From positions 434,001 through 498,000 of the forward strand of contig CAYNVQ010000003.1 in NCBI GenBank assembly GCA_964400735.1: DNA of 64,000 bases. Direction: 5' to 3'. The position numbers and the translations under genes are program-made. Below the pieces are notes generated by a model that was not told where the DNA came from, did not search any database, and saw only the letters and a program-made list of their open reading frames with translations. The stretch comes from CAYNVQ01 sp964400735 (lineage in GTDB: Bacteria > Acidobacteriota > Aminicenantia > Aminicenantales > Aminicenantaceae). Below, in pieces: positions 24,646 through 34,216 of the stretch. Each line of letters opens with the position of its first letter. Within the stretch, counting starts at the first letter, position 1.

Positions 24646-25758
24646 ATGTCGAAGTTTTCATCTCGATCATCCGGCCGCTACGGTATATATTTCCTCTTTT
24701 TTCTAAGCCTTGTTTTCTTTCTCCTGCTGAAGATTGTTCCTATCAGAGAAGCCAGAGCCCTCAAAGAAGAAATGATAGCGGCCTCTCGGATCATGTCCGA
24801 AGCTTCGGCGGTTATCAGGGATTGCCGCAAGGAGATCGGTTTGGACCTGGACCCGGAGACAGATATCAACCGGACAGGGCTTATCGGGCTCAAATCTTCA
24901 CCCATCACCACCTCCTTGGGAAACCTGAAATCAAAGAGGACAAGTACCAATCCGAATTTTGCCGGCTTGATTGTTCTTCTGCTGAGAAAGGCAGGCATTC
25001 GGTCCGGGGATGCCATTGCTGTGGGTGCTTCGGGTTCCTTTCCTGGATTGATCGTGGCTGTCATCTCGGCAGCCAAGGCCATGGGGGTTGAACCTTTGGT
25101 CATATCCTCCCTGGGATCTTCCCAATGGGGAGCGAATCATCCCCGCTTTCACTGGCTGTGTATGCATCTATGCCTCTGGGAGAGAGGTCTGTTTTCCAGT
25201 CTCCCCCTTGCCGTTTCTTTGGGCGGCAATCAAGATATTGGAGAGGACATGCCGGAGGAGGGACGAATTCTTCTCGAGCGGGATATGGCTGAAACGGGCA
25301 TTCCTGTTATCCGGGAGAGAAACTTAGCTGAAAATGTCGAGGCCAGGATAGGGCTTTTTTTTCAAGAGGCAGGGGAAAGGCCTCTCAGGGCATTCGTCAA
25401 TGTGGGGGGGAGCTGGTCGAATCTTGGGGTCGATTCATTGGTCTTGCACGTCAAACCCGGCCTCACGAAGATCGATCGATTTCCCCCTAGGGAAAGACAG
25501 GGGGTGCTCTTTCAGATGGCGGCTCGCGGTCTCCCGGTGATCCATTTGCTTTATGTAAGAGGTCTGGTCCAGAGGTATGGATTGGAGTGGGATCCCTCCC
25601 CTCTTCCTAAACCGGGGGAAGGAGAGATCTACGCGGAGGTTGTGGAAAGTCAGAAATCTTTTTGGATTCTGTCCCTTACCTATTTGATATTTTTCTCTGC
25701 CTTTTTGATATGGTCACGGGCTAGACGAAAAGATTCTATTTCAGAATTCGCAGGGTAA
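24646..25758 (+). CDS. pgsW: PgsW, poly-gamma-glutamate system protein
   Basis: A 370-residue protein with a membrane anchor at each end (YFLFFLSLVFFLLLKIVPI; SLTYLIFFSAFLIWSRARRK). The extracytoplasmic core has INRTGLIGLKSSPITTSLGN and AVGASGSFPGLIVAVISAAK, as in PgsW proteins that accompany pgsBC in Gram-negative and Fusobacterium-type clusters. ATG 24646 lacks a strong ribosome-binding site; earlier starts lie inside pgsC. The 3' end overlaps the convergent membrane-protein gene by 23 bases. Confidence 0.87.
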   Translation: MSKFSSRSSGRYGIYFLFFLSLVFFLLLKIVPIREARALKEEMIAASRIMSEASAVIRDCRKEIGLDLDPETDINRTGLIGLKSSPITTSLGNLKSKRTSTNPNFAGLIVLLLRKAGIRSGDAIAVGASGSFPGLIVAVISAAKAMGVEPLVISSLGSSQWGANHPRFHWLCMHLCLWERGLFSSLPLAVSLGGNQDIGEDMPEEGRILLERDMAETGIPVIRERNLAENVEARIGLFFQEAGERPLRAFVNVGGSWSNLGVDSLVLHVKPGLTKIDRFPPRERQGVLFQMAARGLPVIHLLYVRGLVQRYGLEWDPSPLPKPGEGEIYAEVVESQKSFWILSLTYLIFFSAFLIWSRARRKDSISEFAG

Positions 25759-26314
25759 TGATGCCTTGATAGATATCAAGAGAGTCTTCGTCCTGGCAAA
25801 GTGCCCGTTCGATAGTCAAAACTCCAAGGGGATAATCTTCCCACCTGTAGAGGTTGACGTCTCCCTTGGCTCCGGTGAGAGAGGCCAATTCTGGGACTTT
25901 TTTTTCCACTTTAGGGAGCTTGAGGTGCTCCAGAGCATCGTTTATGGGCCGCAGATCGGAAATATTGAAATAATTCCCCGAGCTGTCCAATTTTAGCGCA
26001 AGCCTGGGCCTAGGTTCCTGGAAAACGTAGCGTGTCTCCATTTTGTTGCCGAAATAGCCTTTTTTTACCGTGTAGTTGTAAACAGGAGGCTTTCCCGGGA
26101 AGAGTTTGACTTTGAGCTCGGGCCAGGTTATCTTCCCGGCTTCATGCTGACGAAGGAAGATCAATCCCATTAAAAGCAACAACATGATCAACATGGCGCG
26201 GAAAATGTATTCGTGCTGCTTCTTGATGATAAGGATGATCAACCATATGGCAGCTAGAATAAGGAGGATGCTGGCTGCAGTGGTGAGGGATATCATTCCT
26301 AGAACGTCTTTCAT
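25736..26314 (-). CDS. membrane-anchored protein of unknown function
   Basis: A 192-residue protein with two N-terminal membrane helices (about residues 8-30 and 38-55) and a soluble extracytoplasmic C-terminal part without known motifs. It is convergent with pgsW (23-base tail overlap). I recognise no family; neighbourhood alone gives a weak link to the polyglutamate system. Confidence 0.75.
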   Translation of the reverse strand: MKDVLGMISLTTAASILLILAAIWLIILIIKKQHEYIFRAMLIMLLLLMGLIFLRQHEAGKITWPELKVKLFPGKPPVYNYTVKKGYFGNKMETRYVFQEPRPRLALKLDSSGNYFNISDLRPINDALEHLKLPKVEKKVPELASLTGAKGDVNLYRWEDYPLGVLTIERALCQDEDSLDIYQGIITLRILK

Positions 26315-26820
26315 CCCTTATTCCTTAAGGATTCTGAGAATATATTAGCACAAGCATGCCCAGTATGTTAAGCCAGAATTCGTCCGCTTGTCCTGAATTA
26401 TTCATAAAAAATACTGATTCAATTTTTCCAGTAATCCTACTGGAAATTTTGAAAAATATTTTCAAACAAAAATTTATAATTCATCAGAATTTTTTACCCT
26501 TCGAGCGAGCCAATCTCACCACGTCGACTTCGTCGTAGCTCATTCGCGGTAGTTTACTGCAGCTTCATGAGCCCCTTCCTTGCCGCCGCAGCAATATTGA
26601 TTCGTGAATAATCCATTGAATTATTCCGCGATATATCTGGTGAATGGCTTCCATAGGGTTTAGTCGGTGCAGCATTTCACCTGCTGTAAAAATAAATCTT
26701 GAATATCTGGTCTAAGTTGTCAAATATGAATTTGGGCTATCGATGACGGGCCTTCTCCTGGAGATCGCAGAAGCAAAGCGATTTTTCGTTTGAACCATAA
26801 ATGAGGAAGATACCTCCTCA
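26315..26820. other. AT-rich intergenic region without a supported gene
   Basis: This stretch of about 500 bp has several short dyads, among them TTTTCCAGTA/TACTGGAAA near 26430 and ATGAGGA/TCCTCAT near 26801-26821. The latter could end the DUF72 transcript, though without a clear T-run. No open frame here has a ribosome-binding site or family signature. Confidence 0.5.
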
Positions 26821-27534
26821 TCATTTCAAGAAATTTGATAGCGTATGACAATTGCTCACGGCATAAGCGTTGTAGTCATTGTTGAAGTATACATAACATT
26901 CATTTGCGGGTGTATTTTTTATGGTATCAGCCCACCGTTTCAGCTCTTCATCCGTATAGCAATACCTGTATCCACCGGTAATCCCGTGAAATCGGAAATA
27001 AGCTGTTTCTGCCGTCGCTCCAACCGTGTTCGGCACTTGGGATGAGGAAACCGTACAAAATGTGACTCTGTGAACTCTAAGAAGATCGAATGTTTTATTG
27101 GCGTACCAGCTTTGGTGTCGGAATTCGATCACATTTTTGTGCAAAGGAGACAGAAGAGCCAGGAAGTCTTCGATCAAAGGCTCATCATAGGTAAGCGAGG
27201 GAGGAAGCTGGAAAAGAATACATCCCAGCTTTTCCCGGAGGTTATCTGCCAGGATATATAAATAACGGATATCACTCTTGACATCCCTCAGTTTTTTTCT
27301 GTGGGTGATTTGGCGGTTGGCTTTCAGGGTGAATTTAAAGTCAGGTGGGGTTTTTTCCAACCATCCCTTCAAGGTTTCTGCCTTTGGATAACGGTAAAAA
27401 GTCATGTTGATTTCCACCGTTTGAAATTGCCCTGCATAGAATGAAAGCCATTCTCTTTGCGCCAATCCCTTGGGGTAGAACTTCTCTCTCCAGCCTGCAT
27501 AGCTCCATCCAGAAGTGCCCAGCCAATGGATCAT
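26821..27534 (-). CDS. DUF72 (YecE-like) protein
   Basis: A 237-residue TIM-barrel-type protein. Family signatures run in order: WLGTSGWSYAGWREKFYP, FQTVEINMTFYRYP, FKFTLKANRQITHRKKL, ILFQLPPSL, VIEFRHQSWY, YFRFHG and CYVYFNNDYNAYAVSN. Members are widespread and soluble and have no settled biochemical role; a link to nucleic-acid or sugar handling has been suggested only indirectly. It is a single gene. Confidence 0.92.
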   Translation of the reverse strand: MIHWLGTSGWSYAGWREKFYPKGLAQREWLSFYAGQFQTVEINMTFYRYPKAETLKGWLEKTPPDFKFTLKANRQITHRKKLRDVKSDIRYLYILADNLREKLGCILFQLPPSLTYDEPLIEDFLALLSPLHKNVIEFRHQSWYANKTFDLLRVHRVTFCTVSSSQVPNTVGATAETAYFRFHGITGGYRYCYTDEELKRWADTIKNTPANECYVYFNNDYNAYAVSNCHTLSNFLK

Positions 27535-27610
27535 GATTTATCCTAGTTTAGCATAAAAAGGTCTGCCTATTGAATTTTAGACAAAGATGTTACCTGCTTG
27601 CAAAGGCTAT

Positions 27611-28966
27611 TTAGACGGGTATTCCGTAGGGGCCATCAGGCAGGATCGCAATTTCCGGAGGTCGGTTCAGGCGAGCATGGAGTGTTTCCACGGCCCAGGC
27701 GATGGACCTGTCCACCAGTTGGGCGAGGTTTTTGGTTTTGCCTGCTACGGACCGGGCATCCTTTCCCGGAATCCAGTTGAAGTCTTCCTCAGGAATATCC
27801 TGACAGCAGTAGAGGAGGTTTTCAGGGGGAGTCCTCTCAAACAGACGGGTCCACATCTGGGCTTCCCACTGTTCGGGAACGAAAGTCCACTCTGGATCGA
27901 GAATCGTCCAAATAAATTTTTCCGACCCCTTCTCTCCGAGGAGCCTGAGCATCTTTTTATAATTTTCCCTTCCGATAGGATCCCTGTCCGTATGATGGGC
28001 GGCAAGAAGACACATCCCTTGTTCCTTGACCATCCTTGCGCATACCAGGGCTCCTTTGGCGGCCTGATAATGGTTCACTCCAACATACCCGGCATGGGTG
28101 ACCACCAGGTCGTATTTTTTTTGAACGGGAATGGCAGCGTAGCTGCGAAGTTTCTCGAAAGCTTTGCGGTGGGCCTTTTCGAGGTCCCCAGCAAAAACTC
28201 CTGTCACATCGAAGTTCGAATCCAGGGTGACATTGACGATCATATCGCAACCCGCCATCCTGGCGACCTTGAGGGCTTCCTCGTGGACAGGATTCCCCTC
28301 CAGCACCAGGTCCCTTGCCTGGGGGGAGTTGAGGATAGGCCCGCTGTGAAGGGCATAGGTCGAGGATTCGGAAATAAGACCGGGGCAGATGGATTTCCTG
28401 CCCCCTGAGACCCCAGCCATGAAGTGGCTTTCCACCAGGCCGGTTAGGATTTTTATATCGCTGTGCAAATAAAGCTTGTTGACATGGATATCCCCGCCGT
28501 ATTGAGTCTGTCCTATCTTCTCCATATCTTCTTTTTTTCGCGAATCATGATTGACGATGAAGAGGCCGAGGCCAAAAACCCGTGGATCGAGTATCTCCTT
28601 CAACTCTTCCTGGTCCATAGCACGGTGAGTTCCTGTGGCCACAAGAAGGCGGATTCGTCCTGCCGGCAAGCCGGCTTCTATCAGTTCTTTCAAAACAGGA
28701 AGGAGGATACCTGATTTCCCAGAATAGGGAACGGGCCGGGTGTTGTCGGAAATGACGATCACGGCCTCGGCCAGAGGATTGGACCGGAGCTGGTTCCGGA
28801 CGATTTTTTGCAGAGGAGGACACTTTTCCGGCGATCGAAGGGCACGATAGATTTCCGGTTCCGGACGGTTGATTATTCTGGGCTTTCCCATCCGGAGGAC
28901 GTCGGCATGATCAGGAACCTGCACCTGAAATTTTATCCGGCCCAGATCGAAGGGGACTTCCTTCAA
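27611..28966 (-). CDS. LarA-family nickel-pincer racemase-like protein
   Basis: A 451-residue LarA-fold protein. Signatures include VISDNTRPVPY, VATGTHRAM (His ligand region), VNHDSRKKED, and ESHFMAGVSGGRKSICPG, which carries the Lys that binds the pincer cofactor in lactate racemase. Paralogues act on various 2-hydroxy acids, so lactate is not certain, and no larBCE cofactor genes are in the window. The start is TTG 28966, 10 bases after GGAGG. The iron alcohol dehydrogenase lies upstream on the same strand, so a joint hydroxyacid/alcohol pathway is plausible. Confidence 0.88.
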   Translation of the reverse strand: MKEVPFDLGRIKFQVQVPDHADVLRMGKPRIINRPEPEIYRALRSPEKCPPLQKIVRNQLRSNPLAEAVIVISDNTRPVPYSGKSGILLPVLKELIEAGLPAGRIRLLVATGTHRAMDQEELKEILDPRVFGLGLFIVNHDSRKKEDMEKIGQTQYGGDIHVNKLYLHSDIKILTGLVESHFMAGVSGGRKSICPGLISESSTYALHSGPILNSPQARDLVLEGNPVHEEALKVARMAGCDMIVNVTLDSNFDVTGVFAGDLEKAHRKAFEKLRSYAAIPVQKKYDLVVTHAGYVGVNHYQAAKGALVCARMVKEQGMCLLAAHHTDRDPIGRENYKKMLRLLGEKGSEKFIWTILDPEWTFVPEQWEAQMWTRLFERTPPENLLYCCQDIPEEDFNWIPGKDARSVAGKTKNLAQLVDRSIAWAVETLHARLNRPPEIAILPDGPYGIPV

Positions 28967-29127
28967 TTTATCTGTTCCTCCTTTTTTCTTTCCGGCCGCA
29001 CGGTTTTTTTAGCCCCCGGCATTTTTTATGAATCGATCATCTGTATATGCCCCCACGGACCACGAAAATGAGATGGCTTCGTTAATGCTCGTCATGTCAT
29101 TATGCATTTTCTTAAAAAGACTTCAGA

Positions 29128-30414
29128 TCAAGCGCTTTTGAGAGGCTTGATACCTTCCAAATCTCCGGTCAGAGCGGCTTCCAAAACAGGACGCATGTAA
29201 AGGTCCACCATTTCGGGCATCATCGGTACTGGCATATTTTTGAGTTTGGACGCCAGTTGGGGGTCCTTGGCTGCCTCGAGGGCTTTTTCGATATGGCCGG
29301 GCGTCAAACCCTCTATCTCGGATAAAACCGTTGGAAATCCAACTCGCCGGCTGAGGGCCGTCAATCCCCGGGCCACGGTTTTTCCCAGTCCGACTCCTTG
29401 TTCATTCGTTTTTTGGAGAGGGGTATCTAGAAGGCCGTGACGGTGGAAGATTCGGGCCAGTTTTTCAAGCTGATTCTGAATGGCCAGGGAAAAAAGAACG
29501 GTGTAGTATGGATTGAGTATGGCACAGGCCCGGCCATGGGGCAGGACATCCACAAGAGAAAAACTCGTCAGGTGAGCCCCGTTTGTCCCACCCACCATGA
29601 TGGCGTATCCCCCGAGGTCAGTGGCCAGCCCCAGTCCTTCTCTGGCTTCAATGTCATGAGGATTTCTCACCGCCCTTTCAAGGTAAGCCAGAATCAGCTG
29701 GATGCCGGTCAGAGCGATCTCTTCGATTTTCTCATAAGCCTCCGGACAGGCTCCATAGTAGACTTCGAGACAGTGAGCCAATCCATCGAAGGCTCCGTCA
29801 CAGGTAAAAGATACGGACATGGACCGGGTGAGAGTGTAATCGAAAAGGCTGCGCGTAGGAATCACGGCATCATCGATGATCAGTTTTTTCTGTTGGCTTT
29901 GGATGTTCGTAATGTTGGAGTATTTGGTGAGGTGGGCCGCTGAACCCGATGCGGTTTGGACAGCGATATGGGGAAAAAGACTTTGATTCGCTGCCTTCAA
30001 TTTATCGCTTACATTGCCCGTTCCGAAATAATCATCCAGCTTTCCTCCCAGCGATGCCAGGACAATGGCCGCTTTGGTAGCATCGATTCCCGAGCCTCCG
30101 GATGCGGTCACGACCATTTCTGGTTTTGAAGACTGGATGGCCTGCTGGATGCGGAATACATCCTCCCATGGGGAGTTGGGACGGGCGGAGGAGGAGGAAC
30201 CTGCTATTTGTATGCCTCCCTTTTCCAAAGAATCGGATAAAACCTGGAAATGTGGAGGATCCCTTTTCTGGAGGTTGGTGACCAGCAAGGCCTTGTCTCC
30301 CAGAGTTCTGGCCAGAGTGCCCACCCTTTCGAGACAGTCCAGACCAAAAATGTAGGCTTCGCCTTTAAATTCTTCGATAAGCGTCCGGGCCTTTTCTTTG
30401 AGTCCTTGTATCAT
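29128..30414 (-). CDS. iron-containing alcohol dehydrogenase
   Basis: A 428-residue group III dehydrogenase. The NAD-binding half shows VVTASGGSGIDATKAA (GGGS-like motif) and PHIAVQTASGSAAHLTKYS. The metal-binding half shows FTCDGAFDGLAHCLEVYYG (Asp, His), GTNGAHLTSFSLVDVLPHGR (His) and a further His in IFHRHGL. The start is ATG 30414; a TTG four codons earlier is possible, and neither has a clear Shine-Dalgarno. It oxidises alcohols or reduces aldehydes with NAD(P); the substrate is unknown. LarA-like gene downstream, same strand. Confidence 0.9.
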   Translation of the reverse strand: MIQGLKEKARTLIEEFKGEAYIFGLDCLERVGTLARTLGDKALLVTNLQKRDPPHFQVLSDSLEKGGIQIAGSSSSARPNSPWEDVFRIQQAIQSSKPEMVVTASGGSGIDATKAAIVLASLGGKLDDYFGTGNVSDKLKAANQSLFPHIAVQTASGSAAHLTKYSNITNIQSQQKKLIIDDAVIPTRSLFDYTLTRSMSVSFTCDGAFDGLAHCLEVYYGACPEAYEKIEEIALTGIQLILAYLERAVRNPHDIEAREGLGLATDLGGYAIMVGGTNGAHLTSFSLVDVLPHGRACAILNPYYTVLFSLAIQNQLEKLARIFHRHGLLDTPLQKTNEQGVGLGKTVARGLTALSRRVGFPTVLSEIEGLTPGHIEKALEAAKDPQLASKLKNMPVPMMPEMVDLYMRPVLEAALTGDLEGIKPLKSA

Positions 30415-30548
30415 GATGAATATCAAATGAGGATATTAATATACCATATTTTATCTTTATGGAAACCTGCAACTGGGAAAATGAGGATTTTTTTGCTTTT
30501 TTCTTTAGGTAACCTACATTTTGTGTTAGAATAGTACAACCGAACAAG

Positions 30549-31361
30549 ATGGATCTCAAAGGATCGCACTTCTCCGATTTTCTCAAGCCATCCCAGGTTG
30601 TCTATAACCTAAAAGCTAAAGACAAAATCCAGTCCCTGGAAGAACTCCTGGGTGTTTTGCACAGCCAGAAGCTCATCAAGGATAAAGAGCCCATACTTAC
30701 CCGTATCATCAACAGGGAGCGGCTGGAATCTACGGCAATAGGTCACGGTGTGGCTTTGCCTCATGCCCGCGTCGATACCGGTCACGACATCGCCATGGTG
30801 GTCGGGCGTTCGGAAGAGGGCATCGATTTTGATTCCATCGATAATAAAAAAGTCCATATCATCATTTTGATCGTCTGGAATCCTTCTATCCCTGGTTTGT
30901 TCAACCATCTGTTCGCAGGACTGGCTCAATTCCTGCGCAAGCCCGGCTTCAGGAACAGGTTGTTCGAGGCTAAAAATAAGACCCAGCTTTACAACGTCAT
31001 ATCCGAGATCGAGCTCAGCCTGCCTGTTCATGAAGACAAGATCATCAGCCGGGCCAGCCTTCTCTGGAAGCTTCAAGAAATAGAGATTCAGAAAAGGAAA
31101 GCCTCCAAAGCAAAAAGGGAAAAGCTTCAGAGTGAGGCCGACATCATCAGGCAAGAGCTGGACAGAGCCCTTCTCGATAGATTCGATAAGCTCATGGAAA
31201 GATATGGGTTTGCAGTAGCGGAGGTGGAGGGCGGGGCTTGTCTGGGGTGTTTCATAAACATAGCGACCGGGATGAGGTCGGCGATCGAAGGAAGCAACGA
31301 TATATTTGTTTGCGAAAACTGCGGCAAATTTTTGATAGCCAAGAAAAAGAGGAACCACTAG
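30549..31361 (+). CDS. PTS EIIA (PtsN/FruA-like) domain fused to a C4 zinc ribbon
   Basis: 270 residues. Residues 1-150 are a fructose/nitrogen-type EIIA with the phospho-accepting His in GHGVALPHARVDTG. Residues 165-225 are a charged coiled coil (KLQEIEIQKRKASKAKREKL). Residues 225-265 are a zinc ribbon (CLGCFI ... CENCGKFL) like the C-terminal C4 ribbon of the PF02591 family. No other PTS component is in the window. The fusion suggests a regulatory protein that reports phosphorylation state through a nucleic-acid or protein contact (inference). Confidence 0.82.
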   Translation: MDLKGSHFSDFLKPSQVVYNLKAKDKIQSLEELLGVLHSQKLIKDKEPILTRIINRERLESTAIGHGVALPHARVDTGHDIAMVVGRSEEGIDFDSIDNKKVHIIILIVWNPSIPGLFNHLFAGLAQFLRKPGFRNRLFEAKNKTQLYNVISEIELSLPVHEDKIISRASLLWKLQEIEIQKRKASKAKREKLQSEADIIRQELDRALLDRFDKLMERYGFAVAEVEGGACLGCFINIATGMRSAIEGSNDIFVCENCGKFLIAKKKRNH

Positions 31362-31447
31362 CCTCGGAGCTTTGAAAAGCCCTGAGATCCTTTTTTACAG
31401 ACAATGCCATCCATCCCGAAACGTTTTTAGAGGACGGATGACCGGTC

Positions 31448-33580
31448 TTATTTCTTACATTTTTGGATCAGTTCTTCAAAATATTCCTTGAGTGCCGGAG
31501 TTAATAGACTGGAATAGTTTTTCAGATAATCTTGGAGCAGATCAAGCGCTTTTTGTGTGTTCCCTTTGATAAAGTAAGCACGGGAGAGGTTGTAAGCGAC
31601 CATCGCATGTGAAGGAGAGATATTCAAGGCCTTTTCCCAGCTTTGAATGGCGCTGTCAAGGTCACCGGAAACCAGAAACGCAAGCCCAAGGCCGTCGTAA
31701 CCTTGAGTGAGAGCGGGATCTAGTTCAACTGCCCTCTTAAAAAACTCGACGGCTTTTTTATGATCATCAGGGTTCTTAGTCTTTTGATAGAAGGAAAGAT
31801 AGAGATTGCCGAAGTTACTTAACAAAGGAGGATTTTCAGCATCTATAGAGAATGCTTTTTCATAGGTTTTTTTGGCATTCTCCAGGTCTCCGGTTTTCCA
31901 ATAGGCGAAACCGAGAGCGTTGTACACTAGAGGTTCAAAGTCCATCTGCACGACGTGTGCTCTGTTACATACGGCGATGACATCCTCATATTTTCCGGCT
32001 TCTGAGAGATATTGTATCAGATCCCAAAGGATTCCATAACTGGAGGGATGGTTCTCGATCCCTGTCTTTAAAACTTCGATGGCGTCGTCCAGCCTTCCGG
32101 TTTCTTTATATAAGAGCGCAAGGCCTTCATAGGCGACATCGATTTTTGTGGTACTTGTGAGGACTTCTTTAAAACTTTCCATTGCGTTCCCGATAGACGC
32201 CTCACCCCTCTGGAAGTGAAATTTGGTCCAATAGGCTTTGTAATAATACGGAAGCAGAGTTTTTACGTCGTCTTCTGGTCCAAAACTCTTTTTCGCTGGG
32301 GTGTTGGGGTTTGCGATGTATCCCAGGCTTGCCAGTTTTTTTAGAGCTTCCCGGTCGACCGCTTTTTTCCGTTCGGTTTTCTCTGGATTCGATTGATTTT
32401 TTATGATCAGATCCAGTTGCATCTTGTAGGCGCTCAGCTCATTCTTTTTGGCAAGATTATTCGTCTCTTCAAAATCTTCCTCTAGATCATAAAGTTCAGG
32501 AATCGGCGAATCGATGTATTTTTCGTTCTTTTGGATGATTCCGCGCAGGGGAGCCCATCCTCTGCTGTAGTAAGGTTGTAACGATTCGAAGTAAAAAGTT
32601 CTTGGCGGTAACTTCCTCCCTTTCAGTACGGGGAGCAGGGACATTCCTTGGAGAAAGTCCGGTTTTTTGACGTCGAGAAGATCGCAGATCGTAGGGAATA
32701 TATCTGTATGGCAAACGTATTGGTCGCTATGGCTGGCTGGAATTCCTGGCGTACATATGATGAGAGGGATCCTGAGGACTTCGTTATAGGCGAGAAATCC
32801 ATGCGTCTGTTCTCCATGTTGTCCCAGAGCTTCGCCGTGATCTCCGGTAAAAACAATAAGAGTGTTATCGAACAGACCGTTCTTCTCCAGAAAATTGAGA
32901 ACCGGACTTAAAGACCGGTCCACATAGGCCACCTCTCCGTTGTAGAGATCGCTCTCATACCGTTTCTTGAAAGGCTCGGGCGGTGCATAGGGATCATGCG
33001 GATCATAGCAGTGGATCCAGAGAAACCACGGGCTTTTTTGCTGTTTCAGCCAGGACAGGGACTTCTCGATCACGAGCTCCGCTGGAATTTCATTTTCGTA
33101 TTTCTTCCCGAAGTCATCGTCATAGACATCGAAACCCTGGCTGAGTCCGAACCTCGAATCGAGAGGAAAGCCTCCTATAAATGCCCCTGTGGAATAGCCG
33201 TAGGTTTTCAGATGTTCCGCCAGGGTTAAGAATCTCTCGCTTAGAGCGAAACCGTAATTATCGTGAACACCGTGATACAGAGGAGTCGTTCCACAGACAA
33301 TATTTGTGTGAGAAGGTAAGGTTGTTGTCGTGTGGGCGAATGCCCTCGAAAACAAAACTCCTCTTTCGGCAAACTTATCTATATTCGGCGTTTGAAGGAG
33401 TTCTGAACCGTAACAGCTCAGTCTGTCCGCTCTGAGCGTGTCTATGGTGATAAGGAGGACATTCTGTTCCTGATTCTTCCTGTCAGTTGTGGAAGATGAA
33501 AGTGGAGTCAAAATAAGTAAGATGATCAAAAAATAGAAGAAAGAGGGTCCTGCAAGCACCGGAACTCGTTTCATAGACAT
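31448..33580 (-). CDS. sulfatase/alkaline-phosphatase-superfamily protein with TPR tail
   Basis: 710 residues. An N-terminal hydrophobic signal or anchor (SFFYFLIILLILTPLSSSTT) is followed by an alkaline-phosphatase-superfamily domain at about residues 38-370: metal ligands in LLITIDTLRADRLSCYG, IHCYDPHDPYAPP and FTGDHGEALGQHGE. The nucleophile position reads TTTTLPSHTNIV, so Thr replaces the formylglycine Cys of true sulfatases, as in phosphoglycerol- or phosphoethanolamine-type transferases. At least five TPR repeats occupy residues 440-690. It acts outside the cytoplasm, probably on phospho- or sulfo-esters. Confidence 0.87.
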   Translation of the reverse strand: MSMKRVPVLAGPSFFYFLIILLILTPLSSSTTDRKNQEQNVLLITIDTLRADRLSCYGSELLQTPNIDKFAERGVLFSRAFAHTTTTLPSHTNIVCGTTPLYHGVHDNYGFALSERFLTLAEHLKTYGYSTGAFIGGFPLDSRFGLSQGFDVYDDDFGKKYENEIPAELVIEKSLSWLKQQKSPWFLWIHCYDPHDPYAPPEPFKKRYESDLYNGEVAYVDRSLSPVLNFLEKNGLFDNTLIVFTGDHGEALGQHGEQTHGFLAYNEVLRIPLIICTPGIPASHSDQYVCHTDIFPTICDLLDVKKPDFLQGMSLLPVLKGRKLPPRTFYFESLQPYYSRGWAPLRGIIQKNEKYIDSPIPELYDLEEDFEETNNLAKKNELSAYKMQLDLIIKNQSNPEKTERKKAVDREALKKLASLGYIANPNTPAKKSFGPEDDVKTLLPYYYKAYWTKFHFQRGEASIGNAMESFKEVLTSTTKIDVAYEGLALLYKETGRLDDAIEVLKTGIENHPSSYGILWDLIQYLSEAGKYEDVIAVCNRAHVVQMDFEPLVYNALGFAYWKTGDLENAKKTYEKAFSIDAENPPLLSNFGNLYLSFYQKTKNPDDHKKAVEFFKRAVELDPALTQGYDGLGLAFLVSGDLDSAIQSWEKALNISPSHAMVAYNLSRAYFIKGNTQKALDLLQDYLKNYSSLLTPALKEYFEELIQKCKK

Positions 33581-33610
33581 CTTCTTTTTTATCCATCCCC
33601 TAAGAAAATT

Positions 33611-33639
33611 ATTTTAGCAACATTTTTGTTTTATCACAA
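33611..33639 (-). promoter_or_regulatory. sigma-70-type promoter of the sulfatase/TPR gene
   Basis: On the minus strand TTGTGA and TAAAAT are separated by 17 bases, about 30 bp upstream of the start codon. The spacing is ideal and each box matches consensus at 4-5 of 6 positions. Confidence 0.45.
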
Positions 33640-33793
33640 CTTCAATGAGATGGCCTGTCTTGTGTGGTGCACCTTTCTCTTCTATAATGATAGAAAAGAG
33701 GAAAGTTCAAAGGATTATGGAAGCTTAGCGAAGCCTTTGCAGAACGCCTCACCCTTGCCATGTGAAGGATTCACTTGAAATAAGAGGAATGAA

Positions 33794-34216
33794 ATGGGCT
33801 TTTCCGGTGTGAGCAGGGAAAAGGAAGATGCCCTGCGCCAGCGGATGGAGAGTCTGGGCATCGAAGAAAAAGATATAGTGGAGAAGTTTATCCGCTCGGG
33901 CGGAAAAGGCGGACAGAGACTCAACAAGGCATCGACCTGCGTGTACTTGAAACACATGCCGACCGGAATCGAGGTGAAATGCCAGAGGGAGCGGTATCAA
34001 GCTGTCAACAGATTCCTTGCCCGGAAGATTCTGGCCGATAAGATCGAAGCCAAGATTCTGGGAGAAGAAAGCGCAAAGCAGCAGCGTATAGAGAAGATCC
34101 GCCGTCAAAAAAGAAAGCGCTCCAAGAGGGCTAAAGAGAAGATGTTGGAAGAGAAAAAGAAACATTCACAGAAGAAGAAAGAAAGAAGCTATCGTCCTGA
34201 ACCAGGGGAATATTAA
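33794..34216 (+). CDS. RF-1 domain (GGQ) peptidyl-tRNA hydrolase-like protein
   Basis: 140 residues. The core has the class I release-factor catalytic loop RSGGKGGQRLNKASTCVYLK (GGQ present), followed by QRERYQAVNRFLARKILADK and a very basic Lys/Arg-rich tail from about residue 95. It lacks the codon-recognition domains of RF1/RF2, so it belongs with the ribosome-rescue proteins of the ArfB / mtRF-R type. The basic tail is consistent with insertion into an empty mRNA channel or rRNA contact. The 3' end overlaps the convergent amidohydrolase by 4 bases. Confidence 0.9.
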   Translation: MGFSGVSREKEDALRQRMESLGIEEKDIVEKFIRSGGKGGQRLNKASTCVYLKHMPTGIEVKCQRERYQAVNRFLARKILADKIEAKILGEESAKQQRIEKIRRQKRKRSKRAKEKMLEEKKKHSQKKKERSYRPEPGEY

